From Paratinospora sagittata (lineage: Eukaryota > Streptophyta > Magnoliopsida > Ranunculales > Menispermaceae), in assembly GCA_035771175.1 (NCBI GenBank), contig CM069597.1, positions 7,289,001-7,353,000 on the forward strand: a DNA stretch of 64,000 nt, read 5' to 3'. The number at the start of each line of letters is the position of its first letter. Within the stretch, counting starts at the first letter, position 1. Made by a program: the position numbers and the translations under genes. Below, one piece after another: positions 21,418 to 34,014 of this stretch. The notes under the pieces were generated by a model. It saw only the letters and a list, made by a program, of their open reading frames with translations. It made no database searches and had not been told where the DNA came from.

Positions 21418-23434
21418 TGTCACGACTCCCTTCCTAGGGTGACGTCTTGATCGACATAAAATACCAACTATGCTATACATAGACGTATTTGACATCCTAT
21501 CAGCCTAACCTGTACATATACTCAACTTGTATAACAATTTATATCCACAGATAAAATCTCCACATATCCATTTTTAACATAATTTCCTACAAGTACAAGC
21601 TATCTCATATCCATTTCATGATTACCAACCCATACTATTCACAAGTCATCATCCACAATGTTCATTTTACAGTCTCATATATATTCATACCTTCCATAAC
21701 TCATAAGATTAGTTTCTACATGATAACATATACATTTATATGTTATGCATACATATAGTTCAAAAGTACAAAAAGATCCAACTTCTAAAAAATACATACA
21801 TCAAGAGAAAGAGACATTTTCACGTCTTTACCTGAAATATTGAAAAGATGGAGTGAAGTATAACAAACTCAGCTAATATTTCTAACTAATCATATATGCA
21901 TCATACAAAACATGTCCATTTAAAACAAGTAAATCAATCAGATGTAATGATTAAGCAAGTACAATACATGTCAATCATAATTCCAATACACGCATTCCTT
22001 TATAAATTATGCAATATCTAGTGAAAAACGATACAACTGTATCCCTCCTTCCAACTAATAGAGTGAAATTAACCCATCATTATGCATCTATGAGGGTAAC
22101 ATCGGGCCTCCAATTACTCATTTTCATAAAATCATTCTTAGGTTTCCATTCCTTAACTAGTACAACACCAATAACTATGAGTACTCAACAATCACTCATG
22201 CGAATCTAATTCCTAATAGGTTCCCTTAAAGGAAATGATTTCATGTCTTAACCTGCTGTAGCAAGTCTAAGACATGCTTTGGTTTCCAAAACATTTCATG
22301 AATTTAAATCAAATGCACATAAATATTGCCCGCTTAGCATTTCAAAATCAATTTCATAATTTACAATGCCATACAAGATTACTAAAGTAAATAAATATTC
22401 ACAATTAAACAAGGTCTGCACTACAATCAATTCACTACACAAGTTGTTGTCACCAATTCCAAATGATCACACCAGAATTTAGCCAATTTTGTAACCAAAA
22501 CATGTAATCAATGTAACAAGTTCTATTTAACTATCATCCTCAGTCTAAATTACACAAAATCCATCTTTGGACATGATCAAACCCTCAACTGTTCCAACTA
22601 AATCAGGGCTTGATCATATCCGCCAATCAACCCATATTTTCTTCCCAATTTTTCATGCCTTAAACCCATTTTCCGCCATTGACTTAATTAGAAATACAAT
22701 TAGTCATCAACAACCACGAAATTGGCAAATCCCAGATCATCCTCAAATTCTTCAACATCTATTAAACCAACTCAAATTCATATATGTTGAATAAGTGGGA
22801 GAAACATGTAAGAATCCACAAAATTTGAGCCAACCAGAGCTTACCTTTGCTCCAAATTTCCAAGCCCTCGGTCATTTTTCGCTTCTTCTTTTCGTTCCCC
22901 TTTCTCTCTGCACATAACTTAGCTCAAATGAGCTAAAAAGAACGAGAAAACCCTCTTCTTGGTGTGCAAACAGCCACACTGACAATTTTTAAAAAGCTGT
23001 CAGAATGGGCAGGAGCACGCTCCTCTTTGCCCAGAAAGGTAGGTTGCCTTTTGTTTTCGCAAGGAGCGTGCTTCTCCCCCAACTAGGAGAGCGCTTCTGT
23101 AATTTTCAACTAGCATGTTTCTGTCTACTACCATTGGAGCGGGCTGCCTTTTCTCAGGAAAACACTTCCACTCCAATCCAGAAAATCAGTGTCTGTATGT
23201 CATAAGAGGAGCGCGCTTCTCCTTCCTAGTAGCGTGCTCCTAGTGTCTAGATTTGAAATTTTTTTAACTTTTTCCACCCTAATTGCCATGTGTAGGGTCC
23301 CAGGGTTTCTACGACACCAGGATGCACATAAATAAAGTATTTTACGGTCATCTACATATGTATACGCTTATAAATATATATAAAGATACGTACAAGTCAA
23401 CACAAAAGTTTAACCAAAGGTACAGGGTGTTGTA
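21418..23434 (-). mobile_element. Solo LTR (family D, copy 1)
   Basis: On the minus strand it ends GGGAGTCGTGACA at 21418 and begins TACAACACCCTGTACC at 23434 (2,017 bp). The flanks GAAGA (21413-21417) and GGAGA (23435-23439) differ at one base, consistent with a decayed duplication. It carries the GAGTTTGTTATAC...TTTCAGG block at about 21830-21880 and six or more copies of a near-palindrome like GGAGCGCGCTTCTCC at 23010-23240. The same family recurs at 36662-43101. Confidence 0.75.
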
Positions 23435-23561
23435 GGAGAAGTTCACCTTGTGGCCATTTTTGCCAAACTCTCAAACCTACTCATTTAAACTTATAGTTAG
23501 TTATCTCTTATTTTTTAAATTAGTTATGGGGCCAAAATTATAAATTTAAGCAGTTAAGGCA

Positions 23562-23789
23562 GTGTTTGACTGAGTATCTAAAAATAATTTTTATGTTTTC
23601 AGGGTACCCAAAAAGTACAATTAGAAAACTTAGAAAATGACAAAATCTCATTTCCCAACTTTTCACTTTTTTTGTGATAGAAGATTAGAAAAGTGTTTTT
23701 AAAAAATTACCAAACATGTTTTTTTATTGTTTTCTTTTTCTTTTACTATTTAAAAATTGAAAATGGTTTTTAGATTGTAAACCAAACAC
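23562..23789. mobile_element. MITE with GTGTTTGG ends, copy 1
   Basis: Left end GTGTTTGACTGAGTATCT and right end, inverted, GTGTTTGGTTTACAATCT form imperfect inverted repeats of about 30 bp. A second family member lies at 46687-46917. Superfamily not assigned; no convincing duplication seen. Confidence 0.65.
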
Positions 23790-24413
23790 AACCTAAATAA
23801 CTTTTATTTCACGCTCCCTCCATGTTTCCTATATTTATGTCTACATATAATTTTTCTATTTTACCTCTTTAAATTTAAATTTTTTACTTTTTTCTATTAT
23901 TTTTCTATTTCTAAACAAAATTTTACTATAATCAAAAAATTAAATTTTTATATTTTAAAAGTCACAAAACGCACGTACCCCACATCTTAGTAATCATAAA
24001 AAGACTTTAATGTCTTAAAATAAAAAAAATCAATTAATAAACAACACACGCTAGTATATATATATACAACGTATTTGAAGAGGTATATTTATAGTATCAT
24101 GATACACGTAGAATAATATGAGCTGAGATAGCAAGGTGGTTAATGTAGACGGTGGAAGGAGGAATGGGGTCAAGGGTCAGACTCTATTCTAGAGAGTCAG
24201 AATTGGGTTCTACGAAACGACAGAGAAACACACAGCAGCCAGTGGCCGTCCGTCCACCTGTGTGACCTCCTTCCTTTGTTCCTTCGTTCGTTTGTGCCAT
24301 CTACCGCTTCCCAACATCATCAACATCGCCCCCAAACCCAAAATTACCAGACAAACAAACCAAACACCCAACAACGACAACAACAGCAACAATAGTCTCG
24401 TCGTCGTTCATCA
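23790..24413 (+). promoter_or_regulatory. Promoter and 5' UTR of the APRL-like gene
   Basis: AT-rich until about 24100, with a TATA-like run TATATATATACAACG at 24056-24070. CT- and CA-rich DNA before the ATG (24240-24413) looks like a plant 5' UTR. The transcription start is not fixed by the sequence. Confidence 0.45.
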
Positions 24414-27400
24414 ATGGCTTCGCTTCGCTCTCTCTGCGCGATCTTTCTCGTCGTCTTTTCGCTCCGATTTGTGTCATCGACTTCGCATCATCTTTGTCCC
24501 TCTCAATCCCGTCTCTTTCTTTCCAGTCTTCAATCCCAATGCCCTCTCTCGATTTCACCTCCTTCGGTTACCGAGGTACGATCTCTACTCATTTCTTGGT
24601 TTGTGTTTTTGTTCTTTTTGAATTTTTTCTTGTTTTTGTTTTAGGATTATTGTAGGAAATTGTTGTTTGGTTGTGGAAATCGGTTTGTGTTTGTTTGATT
24701 TTGTTTCTTAATTCTTGTTGAAATTGGGGATTTTTTTGGGGCATCGGTTTCGGGTTTGCCCCCTTTTGATTTTGAATTATCGTTATTAATTTTTTTTTCT
24801 TTCGATTAATTCTTGTTTGTGGATTTTGGAGGCTGTAAAGTGTTAGAATTTGTTTGTTTTCTGAGAGGTTCAGAGAGTGCATCTTTCCAATTGCTTAATT
24901 TCGCATGCTGGCTTGTTTTTATTGTATAGATTAGGGTTTTTGACGTCTTTCTAATTAAATTCATGATACAAATTTGGCTCTGGAGTCCAATACATTAAAA
25001 AAATGTAGCATAGAAGTTGGTTTTTTCAAGTTAAATAGCAGTCTATATGAAGGAGATGAAGGTATTGAAGACCTAGGCTAGAAGCAAAATAATTAGGAAG
25101 GTATTCTGTTGATTTTTTGACTGTTAGGTTAGAGACATTAGGTACAAGGTTTAAAAGATGTTAAATGTGAGGCTTCGAGTTGCTGAGGAATGCTGTTTCT
25201 GCTATGACCTGGGCACAGTCCTTGTCTTTCACTACTACCTGTGAACAATTGCAAATCTCCAAGTTCCTTTTACTAAAACTTGGTGTCTTATATGAGAAAT
25301 AATTGAAAGCTTCCTAAGTTTCTATTGTTTCATAAATCAGTGAGGTGAAACATCGATGATCAACCTTAAGTTGTGGCGTATTCATTGAAAAGTATCATGT
25401 TGGTTGATTTCCTTGCGCATGTCTAGTTGAGAAAGGATGAAATGCTCTCAAAGGCTTTGAGGTTTGGAAGGAGCCAGTGGAAATTAATTGTTTCCAACGG
25501 CACAATCTGTTCTTTTGGTTGGGGGCGATGAGAAAATTTTGATCTATGCGGTATCTTATTTTATTTTATTTTTTGAGATACCTTTAATAAAAGTAATAGA
25601 GCTTATGAGAACAAGGTGTTCTACCATAGCACCTATTGAGGAGAAAATGCAAGATTCCCCCCACCCCTTAACATTTGGAGAAATTGTAGACTTGGGGAGC
25701 TTACTTGTTTCAATCCAACAAAAGTCTTGAAAATAAAAACCTTCCAAATTGGGTTTTCAATTTTATGCTCCTCATTGAATATTTGACAGTTCCTTCTTTA
25801 ACTGAGTGCATCACAAGCGATCATTACCAAAATGATGTCTCTTAACTTAGTTTTAAGTACTTGTGAACCATTCCCGTTGGCTCCTTTTCATGCAAATCTT
25901 TCTTTTCTTATCTTTTGGGCGTTCCTTTCCTTCCTATCTACTAGTGTTCCACATTTTTAGGAAAAACAAGGCCCTATATAAGTCGATGTTTTCTCATGGC
26001 TAGCTTCAAGGGGGATGATCAATTCCAGTGACACCGTGCAAAGAGGAAATCATTGCTTATACCTTCGTCGCTTCCAGCTTCTCATTGAGGGAGGGCTTCC
26101 TTGCCCCCTTTAGTTCCAAATCGAGATGAGGGGAGTGTGGCGGAGCTCTCCCTCCCTATGAAAGTGAAGGTCCCCCTAATCTCTACTTTAAGAGCTGAAA
26201 ATGTATTAGCTATCGAATAAGTAAAATCTTTTATTAATTTCATTATAGTTGGGTAGGTTGTGAAAAATTGGCTTATTGTCTTTAAACTCAAGATTTGACC
26301 CGACATTCCAGGTCTTAGGTTTATACAACCTGATCAACCTATCATAATGGCTTAAACTTGACCCAACCCATAAATTTTGATTGAGTCAGTTGTGTTGCTC
26401 GGGTCAATGGGTGAGACACACACCTGTTCTTTAGGCTCTTCCAACTTACCCAATATATGTTCCCATAATTGGAGTTTTCACTTTTCTTATGCTAGTACCT
26501 CTACTAACCTTCCTTTAGCTGGCAAATATGCATTGGGAACATGCTTGATCATATGATCATTGTTTTTCACATTAGGAATACTAGTTGTATCTTGTTAGTG
26601 GACCAAGTATCCTATATTTTGATGTTGCTTGGCTTGCTAGGAATTTTGTGGTCTTGGTCCAAATCATTTGGAGTAGCCCACAATCATAGGTCCTCAAAGT
26701 CAAATTAATTCTCATGTGTGATAGTTTTATAGATGAGGTTTGGGCTAGAGCTATAGTTTTTTGGAGGAAGTTCTCGTGAAGTTGCATTATATATGGAAAG
26801 ACCTTTTTTATTTGATCATAGCGTTGAACTAAACATTTATTTAAAGATTTGTTAAAATTGCCAAGGGTTTTCTTCCATTGCCATTTGCCAACTACATCTT
26901 GTCACTTGGTGCCTCAAGTAACTTTGGTCCACGTATAAAATGCTTGAAATGAGATACAAGTGATATACTTGAATTAAAAATTTGACTTCTTCTTTGATTT
27001 CGGTCACTTGAAAATTAGAATTAATTCGGGAAAGTTTAATTCAACATGGAGATTTTTTGTAAAATATCATCTAATTGGAGAAGTTTTGCAGAAATGCTAA
27101 AATATCTAGATTTATTGTAATATGAGTTAAAAACTAATATAAATAGACGCTTTAAATACAAAAAAAATCCATAAATGACCTAACAAAATCTATCTTATTA
27201 AGTGGGTTGATGAATTTCAAATGGTAGCTTTTGGTCTTGGTCACTTTTCTATGTTTTGATATTTAATTTTGTGGTGGCTTGCTTTTAGACCATATAATTT
27301 GCTAGTATAGCATTCCACCTTACCTAGTTTACTAGCCTATTATTTAAAATGTATTGCTTTTTATTTTATTTTATTTTAATTTTTTATCTTGTTATATGGA

Positions 27401-30400
27401 ATTTCAAATAAAAGAAGATGGCTTTGGAAAATCTTTTCCAATGTATTTTTAAGTTTTTTGGAATTTGTACTGCGAAGGAAAGGATTTGGAGGAAAATGGA
27501 TCAGGTGGATGATTGGCTGTCTTAGATCAGCCACATACTCGGTGGTTATCAATGGTAGGCCAAGAGACAAATTTGCTGCAGAAAGGGGTCTTAGGCAAGG
27601 GGACCCATTTGCTCCCTTTTTATTCACTATTGTTGCAGATGGTTTGGGGAGAATGATGTCCAGGGCTAGGCAATGCTCGGTGGTAAAGGGCTTCTTGGTG
27701 GGCAAAAACCGAGTACAACTATCACATTTACAGTTTGCAGACTATACACTTTTTTTCTTAGATGGAGAAGAAGACAATGTACTCAATGCTATTCAGTTGC
27801 TACAATGCTTCTGTGAGTTCTCTGGATTGAAGGTGAATATGGCTAAAAGCCAAATATGTGGGATTAACATGGATCTTGGGATGCTACTATGTCTTGGGAT
27901 TAACATGGATCTTGGGATGCTACTATGTCTTGCAAATAAGGTGGGTTGCTCAGTAGAAACATGGCCAATGAAGTATCTAGGGCTCCCATTGGGGGGGAAC
28001 CCAAATTCAAGATGCTTCTGGGAACCAGTTGTAGCAAAGGTCTCTAAAAGATTGGAGGGGTTGAAAAGCTCGTTTTTGTCAAAAGAAGGAAGGTTGGCAC
28101 TTATCAGATCAGTTCTATCTACAATCCCCTCATACTATCTATCAACATTTAAAATACCATGCTCTGTGGCACATGTGATTGAAAGGAAATTCAAGGCATT
28201 CTTTTGGGGAAGTAAGGTGGTGAATGGGGCAGCTTGCCTAGTAAAATGGGACACTATTCAGAGGCCGATAGAGAAGGGCGGCCTTGGCATTTGCAATATC
28301 ATCAAATAGAATGTTGCCCTATGTGCCAAGTGGCTATTGAGGTTTTTCAATGACCAACAATCAATGTGGGCACAAATTATATTGGGTAGACATGGTTTGC
28401 TTATTGGCGGCCGAAGAATGGGTGGAAGGAGCAGGAACACTTATAGGAGTCCATGGAAGTTCATCTTATCATTGGCTCCCCAGTTCTTTGAGCAATTACG
28501 ACCCATGGTGGGAGATGGAAGTGCGTTTTGGTTTTGGGAGGATAGATGGGCTGGTAGTTTTACTTTGGCTGAAAACTTTCCTCGTCTATTTCGCCTTTCC
28601 ACAATGCATAATCACCCAATAGCTTCTTTTGTTACCTCAAGTTCACAAGCCTTATCCCATGCATCCATGCCTTGGAACCTTCATTTCCCTAGAACTCTTA
28701 ACATCGAGATAACAAACCGAAATGGACAATCTTAATGCTATACTTGGGCACATTAGGTTTTCTCATGGTATAAATAGATATTCATGGTCACCTTCCCCCT
28801 CTGGTGTATTCTCATGCAAATCATTCTTTGATGTTCTCGTTGATAGCCCATCCATTCCTAGTATCCCTCTCTTGTCTACATTATGGAATGTACAAATCCC
28901 TTCCAAAGTGAAGGTCTTCGGGTGGCTACTGGCCCATAGGAGGGTTAAAACTCTAGATATGTTGCAAAGGCATTTCACTAATAACTGCTCCACATTGTTG
29001 TTTGATGTGTAAACAGGAAGGTGAATCATTGGAGCATTATTCATTTCACGTCACTTTTCTAAGGAAATGTGACAAAAGTGGTTTGTGTTTTCACGGGATA
29101 GATTTAGAAGCCCCAGAGCTTGGATGAAGCTTTATCATTGTCCCATGTTCCATCCCTCTCCAAATTTGACAAGGAAGAGGGCTTAGTGGCTTTGTTTGCA
29201 ACACTATGGTCAGTGTGGCTCAAACGTAATAGGAAAGTGTTTTCCAATGTTTGCCAAGAAGATCATAAGGTTTGGGAAGATATCAAGTTTGGAGCAAGTT
29301 CATGGATCCATGCCTTGTCTTGCTCTGTGTCATTTACTTTATCGGATTGGTGCCTAAGCTGGAATAATTGTTTGTATAGGGTCTGGCACTAGGTGGTACA
29401 GTAGGATTCCAAACATTGCATTTGTGTTTGTGGATAGTAAGGTTTATTTTTAGTCATTATTTCAGATGTAATCACAGTGGACGATGCACCCCTGGTGCTT
29501 CACCATGTGTAATACTCTTAATTAATATACAAGTATTGTTTCTGATAAAAAATGAACTATGTTATGAAATTTATTTTTTAAGGTGACTTATAAAGCTAAA
29601 GTAATATTATTTTGATATATAAGAAATGTAATGAGTTTTTTTTTTTTTTTTTTTTTGTTGACAGGAAAAAATCTGAGTTGATTAGCTTGCACTTTACAAA
29701 TAGTGCTTCTTTTTTCTTTTTATTTTTTCCTTCTCTTTTTCAAGTAGTATTGAAGTCTTTAGACCTTTTCTTACCCTATTGTGCTGTAGTAATACTTAAG
29801 TTTTAAAATTTAACATCATGTTTTTCCTCTTGAAGGTTGATGGAGATGCTTTGGACAAAGTTTTGAGCTCAGGTCAGAGGAATGCATATACAGCTGTGCT
29901 TTTCTATGCTTCTTTGTGCCCTTTCTCATTTGGTGCTCAGTCTACCTTTGGCAAACTCAGTTCCTTGTTTCCTCAGATCAGACACTTGGCAGTTGAACAA
30001 TCATCAGTCATGCCGAGGTGGGTGGGCACTTTGACTCATTTTGCTAACAATGCCTCTATTAATTGTGAATGCGGTTGCCTTCTTATTGTTGTGATGCTTT
30101 ATGTTTGGAATTGATGTTTTGTGGTTTCCATTAGTACTGCTTTCATCAACTTAACATTAATGCCCAATCTAAACTAGATTGGTTTTGCAAGAGCTGTCTA
30201 GTTTATTACAACTGCTACTATTATTGTTCTTCTTGTCCTTTTTTTTTGTTGGAGATTATTAGATGGACATAATATTCATAATGCCCAACCTAAGCTAGAT
30301 CGGTTTTCCAAAACCCTTATTCGTCCTTTTGTTTCTTTAAAAACAGTAGGAAAGAAAGATATAGTACGTCAAGATTCATTTGGGAGTTTCCCATATTAAT

Positions 30401-31259
30401 TCTGCTTTTTGAAATGTCATTGATTAGGATTAGGATTGTCATTGATTAGGATTAGGATCATCAATCATTTATGTTGGTTGCATTTGACCAATCTTAGGAC
30501 ACTAAGTGGATGGTGAACTGAAACCTGTCTTGGAATCTTCTATTTGTTCTGGTTCAATTGTTTGTCTTCTACCAGTTAAAATGATATTTGCTCTCTTCAC
30601 TTCTTGTCCTTTGCAGTGTATTTTCAAGATATGGCGTTCATAGCTTGCCATCAATATTGATGATGAATCAGACAGCAAAAGTGCGGTATTATGGATCAAA
30701 AGATCTCCACTCCCTGGTGCAGTTCTATAAGAAAATAACAGGTCGTTGTCCTAAACCAAATACATTTTGTAGATTTAGAGGTTGGCTATACTATTAATTC
30801 AGTTGTAATGGTCTCAAAACAGGATTTGTTCCAGTTGAATATTTACTCGAGGATCAATCTATTAGCATGAGAAGCAGTGAGAAACCCCTTCTTCAACTTT
30901 TAGATGGATCTTCATGGAAGGAGATGCTGACTAAGGAACGTTACCTTATTTTCTCGATATTCTTCCTCTTTTTGAGGGCACTGATCTACTTCTGTCCTGG
31001 GATCTTGTCTTGCCTCAAATCTATTTGGTTCTTGTTTGTTCCACATATGAATCTGGGGATATTTGGAGAGACAAGCCAGCTATTGGGGCGAATATTCCAC
31101 ATGATTGATGTGAAGAGAATATGGAGTGAAATAATACTTTGCAAGGCCAGGAACTTCCACTTTGGGGCTAAGAATGCCCAAGTCTGGGCATCTTCCTTGG
31201 CCTCCATGTCCTTGGGTGAGTCACATTCAGCTAGACTATCTACTGCAGGGGTTTCTTGA
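24414..31259 (+). CDS. 5'-adenylylsulfate reductase-like (APRL) thioredoxin-fold protein, four exons
   Basis: Exons are 24414-24575, 29836-30017, 30617-30741 and 30823-31259. All junctions are GT/AG, frames join exactly (phases 0, 2, 1), and the product is 301 residues, a usual APRL length. Residues 1-22 form a signal peptide. The thioredoxin-like domain (about 55-160) has AVLFYASLCPFS at 75-85, where the CPFS motif replaces the usual CxxC, and the cis-proline loop SLPSILM. Residues about 197-220 (LIFSIFFLFLRALIYF) form a membrane segment, suggesting an endomembrane protein with a lumenal domain. Despite the name, APRL proteins lack the APS-reductase domain and their substrates are not established. 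The first intron is 5,260 bp and contains a LINE. No disabling change is seen, so the gene looks intact. Confidence 0.85.
24576..27388. other. First part of APRL intron 1
   Basis: Intronic; donor GAG|GTACGA at 24576. No second gene is supported. The stretch 26276-26440 has gggtcaa/ttgacccaac-type repeats reminiscent of hAT-type element tails, but no ends were found. Confidence 0.6.
27389..29550 (+). pseudogene. 5'-truncated L1-like LINE in APRL intron 1
   Basis: The reading frame 27389-28309 encodes an RT segment: RKGFGGKWIRWMIGCLRSAT, VINGRPRDKF, GLRQGDPFAPFLFTIVADGL, HLQFADYTLFF and MKYLGLPLGGNPNSRCFW. The catalytic FADD is FADY, so the enzyme would be inactive. A 36-bp tandem duplication (about 27862-27933) repeats GINMDLGMLLCL. 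Further segments in shifting frames (28310-29395) give the post-RT region (SPSGVFSCKSFFD, PSKVKVFGWLLAHRRVKTLD). It ends with TGTTTCTGATAAAAAA near 29550. Flanking TGTTATATGGAATTT and TGTTATGAAATTT could be a diverged duplication. It lies in the sense orientation of the host gene. Confidence 0.85.
27862..27933 (+). repeat. 36-bp in-frame tandem duplication in the LINE RT
   Basis: The unit starting GGGATTAACATGGATCTTGG is present twice without change; it adds 12 residues directly before ANKVG. Confidence 0.9.
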
Positions 31260-32129
31260 ATTTTAACTTCTAAGTTTGCTTTCGACCTCATACTCAGACT
31301 AGCATACAGATCTGGCAAGGAAGAGGGCTTCTTGGTTTGGATGAAGTAGGACTGCTGTAGTAGCGGAGGTAGCTATTGTTTTCCTTTTTATATTTTTTCC
31401 GTTACTAATTTTTCTTTTCTGTTTCATTCTCCTTCTAGTGGCAAGATATATTCTTTTCTCTTTAAGTTTGGTGACAAACATGCTGTTGTAAATTTGAGAA
31501 TAATTATCTTTTGTGTATATTAGTTGGCACTGAAAGGACCTCTTCCTAGTAATGTAATGAGATACCCAATTGCTCAGCTTCATTCTTACCATATTTTGCA
31601 TCTTCATGTGATGGATGTCTCATGCAATGACATAGAGCAGAGGATTCCTATTGAAGCTTGATTTGGCGTTAAACATTCTGAAGTGCCCAGGACTCCAAAT
31701 CTCCAGTAAAGGTAAAGGAGCATAGATTGAACTTGACATGTATCACACCAAGGGGTTTGAGTTATTCAGTTTAGGGTTTTGGTAGTCAGATTATTATAGC
31801 ACCTGCTTTGTATACCTTGTTTTCTTTGATATCCAAATGACTGCTATAATTCGAAGTAGCTGAAATATAGTCAGGATGATATATCAGAGGTTCTGAGATT
31901 AGGGTAGGCTTCTGTGCCTTTCCAGTGGATCCCATGGATATGATCTATACTCTATAGAAGAGGATGGTTCTGTGTCAGGTTCTTTGTCTGTGATTTCCTT
32001 AAAAGCGTTTAACCGTGCAGCATTTTATCTTCTTGTTCATTACAAAGTTCTTTGCACATCTATTTTATTTATTTTCCAAATTTCATATTCTTCTGTTTCC
32101 TTCCAAAGTATCATGATCTGTTGGATCTC

Positions 32130-32130
<1 letters not shown>
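31260..32130 (+). other. 3' UTR and downstream flank of the APRL-like gene
   Basis: Non-coding after the stop TGA at 31257-31259. T-rich with several near-AATAAA motifs, but no single poly(A) signal can be chosen. No other gene supported. Confidence 0.5.

Positions 32131-32132
<2 letters not shown>

Positions 32133-32163
<31 letters not shown>
32133..32163. repeat. (AT)n microsatellite
   Basis: About 15 uninterrupted AT units. Confidence 0.95.
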
Positions 32164-32167
<4 letters not shown>

Positions 32168-32347
32168 CTTAATGGCAAGGGCCACATGGGACCTGAGCTA
32201 GACAATGGCTAAACCACTTTTTGGAGATGCTCCGGTCATTTGCCTTTATTACTTACTAGTAAATAAGTGTGAATGTGAGTTGCGCATAATTTTCAAGGCT
32301 GTCCGCGGTACAACCATATGGGCCAAAATCAGAGTATTTGTTCTATG

Positions 32348-32348
32348 A

Positions 32349-32380
<32 letters not shown>
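32348..32380. repeat. (AT)n microsatellite
   Basis: A second AT run 190 bp downstream of the first. Confidence 0.95.
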
Positions 32381-32383
<3 letters not shown>

Positions 32384-33480
32384 AAAGTTCCAAAACCCTC
32401 CCTCTCCCTCTCTTTCTGCTTCAGGAAAAAGTTAAAGTTGTGCCTTCAAAGCAACAACTTAATTATGATTCAACAAAAAAGCTTGTATGTGAACACAAGT
32501 TGGGCATGAGAAAAAGGTTACACTTTCTTGTTGATATTGTACGTGTTACAGTCACCACCACTGTTCTATTTTTGCAACTAAATTATTTTGATTTAGTTTT
32601 AAAAAAAAAAAAGAGAAAAATTTCAAATCAAATATCTTTTCTAAGTACTTGTTCATGGTGAAGGTAAGTCTAGTTGAATTTAGAATACATACACATGTTA
32701 AGTATGTATGTATACAGTATACCTGAAAGGTTTTCATTTCTTGTATCAATTGCCAACATTTGCAGCCGAACGAGACAATAAGGTAAATGTCAATTTGCAC
32801 GGGTGGGATAGGTGAGAATTGAAGGTGCTTTGGCGCGTCATGCGCCACCAATTTCGTCCAAAATCAATGTTCCATCAATCGTTTTTTTTTTTTTTTATTG
32901 TGAAGTTGGTGCCACGTATCCCTTTAGTGGTACCAGTCATAGTTGCATTTCTTCAAAAAAAAAGTCTTTTATGTATATAAAAAATATTATATATGTTGTG
33001 AAATAAAGTAAAAACTAAAATAAAACTCTCTAATAAAAGAGAATCTTGATAATAAAAAAAAATTAGTAGAATACAAGACCCTTTATATAGGCTCCTAAGC
33101 ATAGAGGGGTTAGATCATCATTTACATAAAAAATTAAATACATTGAATAGGTATAAAATAAAATTTCATAGTTTGAAGGTTATGAAATTTGAAATGGAGG
33201 TTATAGGCTTTGAAATGTAGAGGTTACATAACTTGAAATAAAGGTTGTGGCACTCAAAATGTGTATTCAATGCATTTATAAAAATATATTTTTTAATGTA
33301 ACTATTTTTTTTTTGACAGATTTAATGTAACTATTAAATAAAGATCAAACTAGATCAAATTAATTTGAAGGAGATATACTAAAGACGAGAAGCTGAATTT
33401 CTTCTGAATTGCTTGTGGAAGATATTTAAGGAGGATGCTATAAATGTTGTTGTAAACGAGATTTGATTTGCTATGGAATA
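32381..33480. other. AT-rich intergenic DNA
   Basis: Contains a possible exon-like stretch at 32425-32520 (after TTTCTGCTTCAG, reading VKVVPSKQQLNYDSTKKLVC) that I do not recognise and cannot support as a gene. Otherwise poly(T)/poly(A) tracts only. Confidence 0.4.
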
Positions 33481-33484
33481 AGAT

Positions 33485-33580
33485 GGGGAGGTAGTTAGAG
33501 CTTGTACTCATAATTTATAAGGATACAAGTTTGAGTCTCGTTGTTAGGTGGGGTGAACGCGACCTATGTCAAAAAAAAAA
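33485..33580 (+). mobile_element. tRNA-derived SINE-like sequence
   Basis: GGTAGTTAGAGCTTG (box-A-like, 33490) and CAAGTTTGAGTCTCG (box-B-like, 33526) are about 35 bp apart. The sequence ends in an A9 run at 33570. A probable second, reversed fragment with GTTCGAGTCC on the minus strand lies at about 33605-33715. Confidence 0.55.
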
Positions 33581-33892
33581 TTCCTTGCACCGTGGACTAC
33601 GTATAGGAGCACATACACATTTTTTTGGGGGGACGACACTCTCTCTCTTCGTTGAGGCTTGCCCCTAAGATTGGTCTGTACATGTAAGTGGACTCGAACA
33701 CCTTAGATTACTTATAATAAAAAAAACCACCAAATGAGATTTGATTTACCCTTTCGTAATGTAATGAAGTGGCACATTCCGTTGCTAGGTATGTGCTAGC
33801 AATTATTAAGACTAGAATGTAAGCAGAGCATATTCCTTCTCCGTTACAAGGTAGAGTTATAAGAGACGGTGCTTTTACCCAATATATATATA

Positions 33893-34014
33893 GGTAATTC
33901 TAAATATATCTGTCAAAAATATTCTTTGTACCCACATGCTTTATTAATTTTTAACAATGATACATAACAAGTGGGTATAGAGAGTGTTTTTGGTAAGTAC
34001 ATTTAGAATTATCC
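33893..34014. mobile_element. Short MITE (122 bp)
   Basis: Inverted ends GGTAATTCTAAATATATCTG and, on the other strand, GGATAATTCTAAATGTACTT. Pairing continues through TTTGTACCCACATG / CTATACCCACTTG, so most of the element folds on itself. It lies in a TA-rich target, so the duplication is ambiguous. Confidence 0.65.

Noticed and set aside
24262..24882. Several frames around the first APRL exon (119, 85 and 97 codons)
   Set aside because: Shadows of exon 1 or low-complexity intron DNA; only the signal-peptide frame joins the downstream exons.
30986..31318. 110-codon minus-strand frame over the last APRL exon
   Set aside because: Antisense shadow of exon 4.
31299..31607. 102-codon minus-strand frame in the APRL 3' region
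   Set aside because: Lys/Arg-rich, no domain, falls in the likely 3' UTR; no support as a gene.
32338..32661. 107-codon frame starting in an (AT)n microsatellite
   Set aside because: Begins with Tyr-Ile repeats from the microsatellite; the later part has an exon-like look but no recognised relative.
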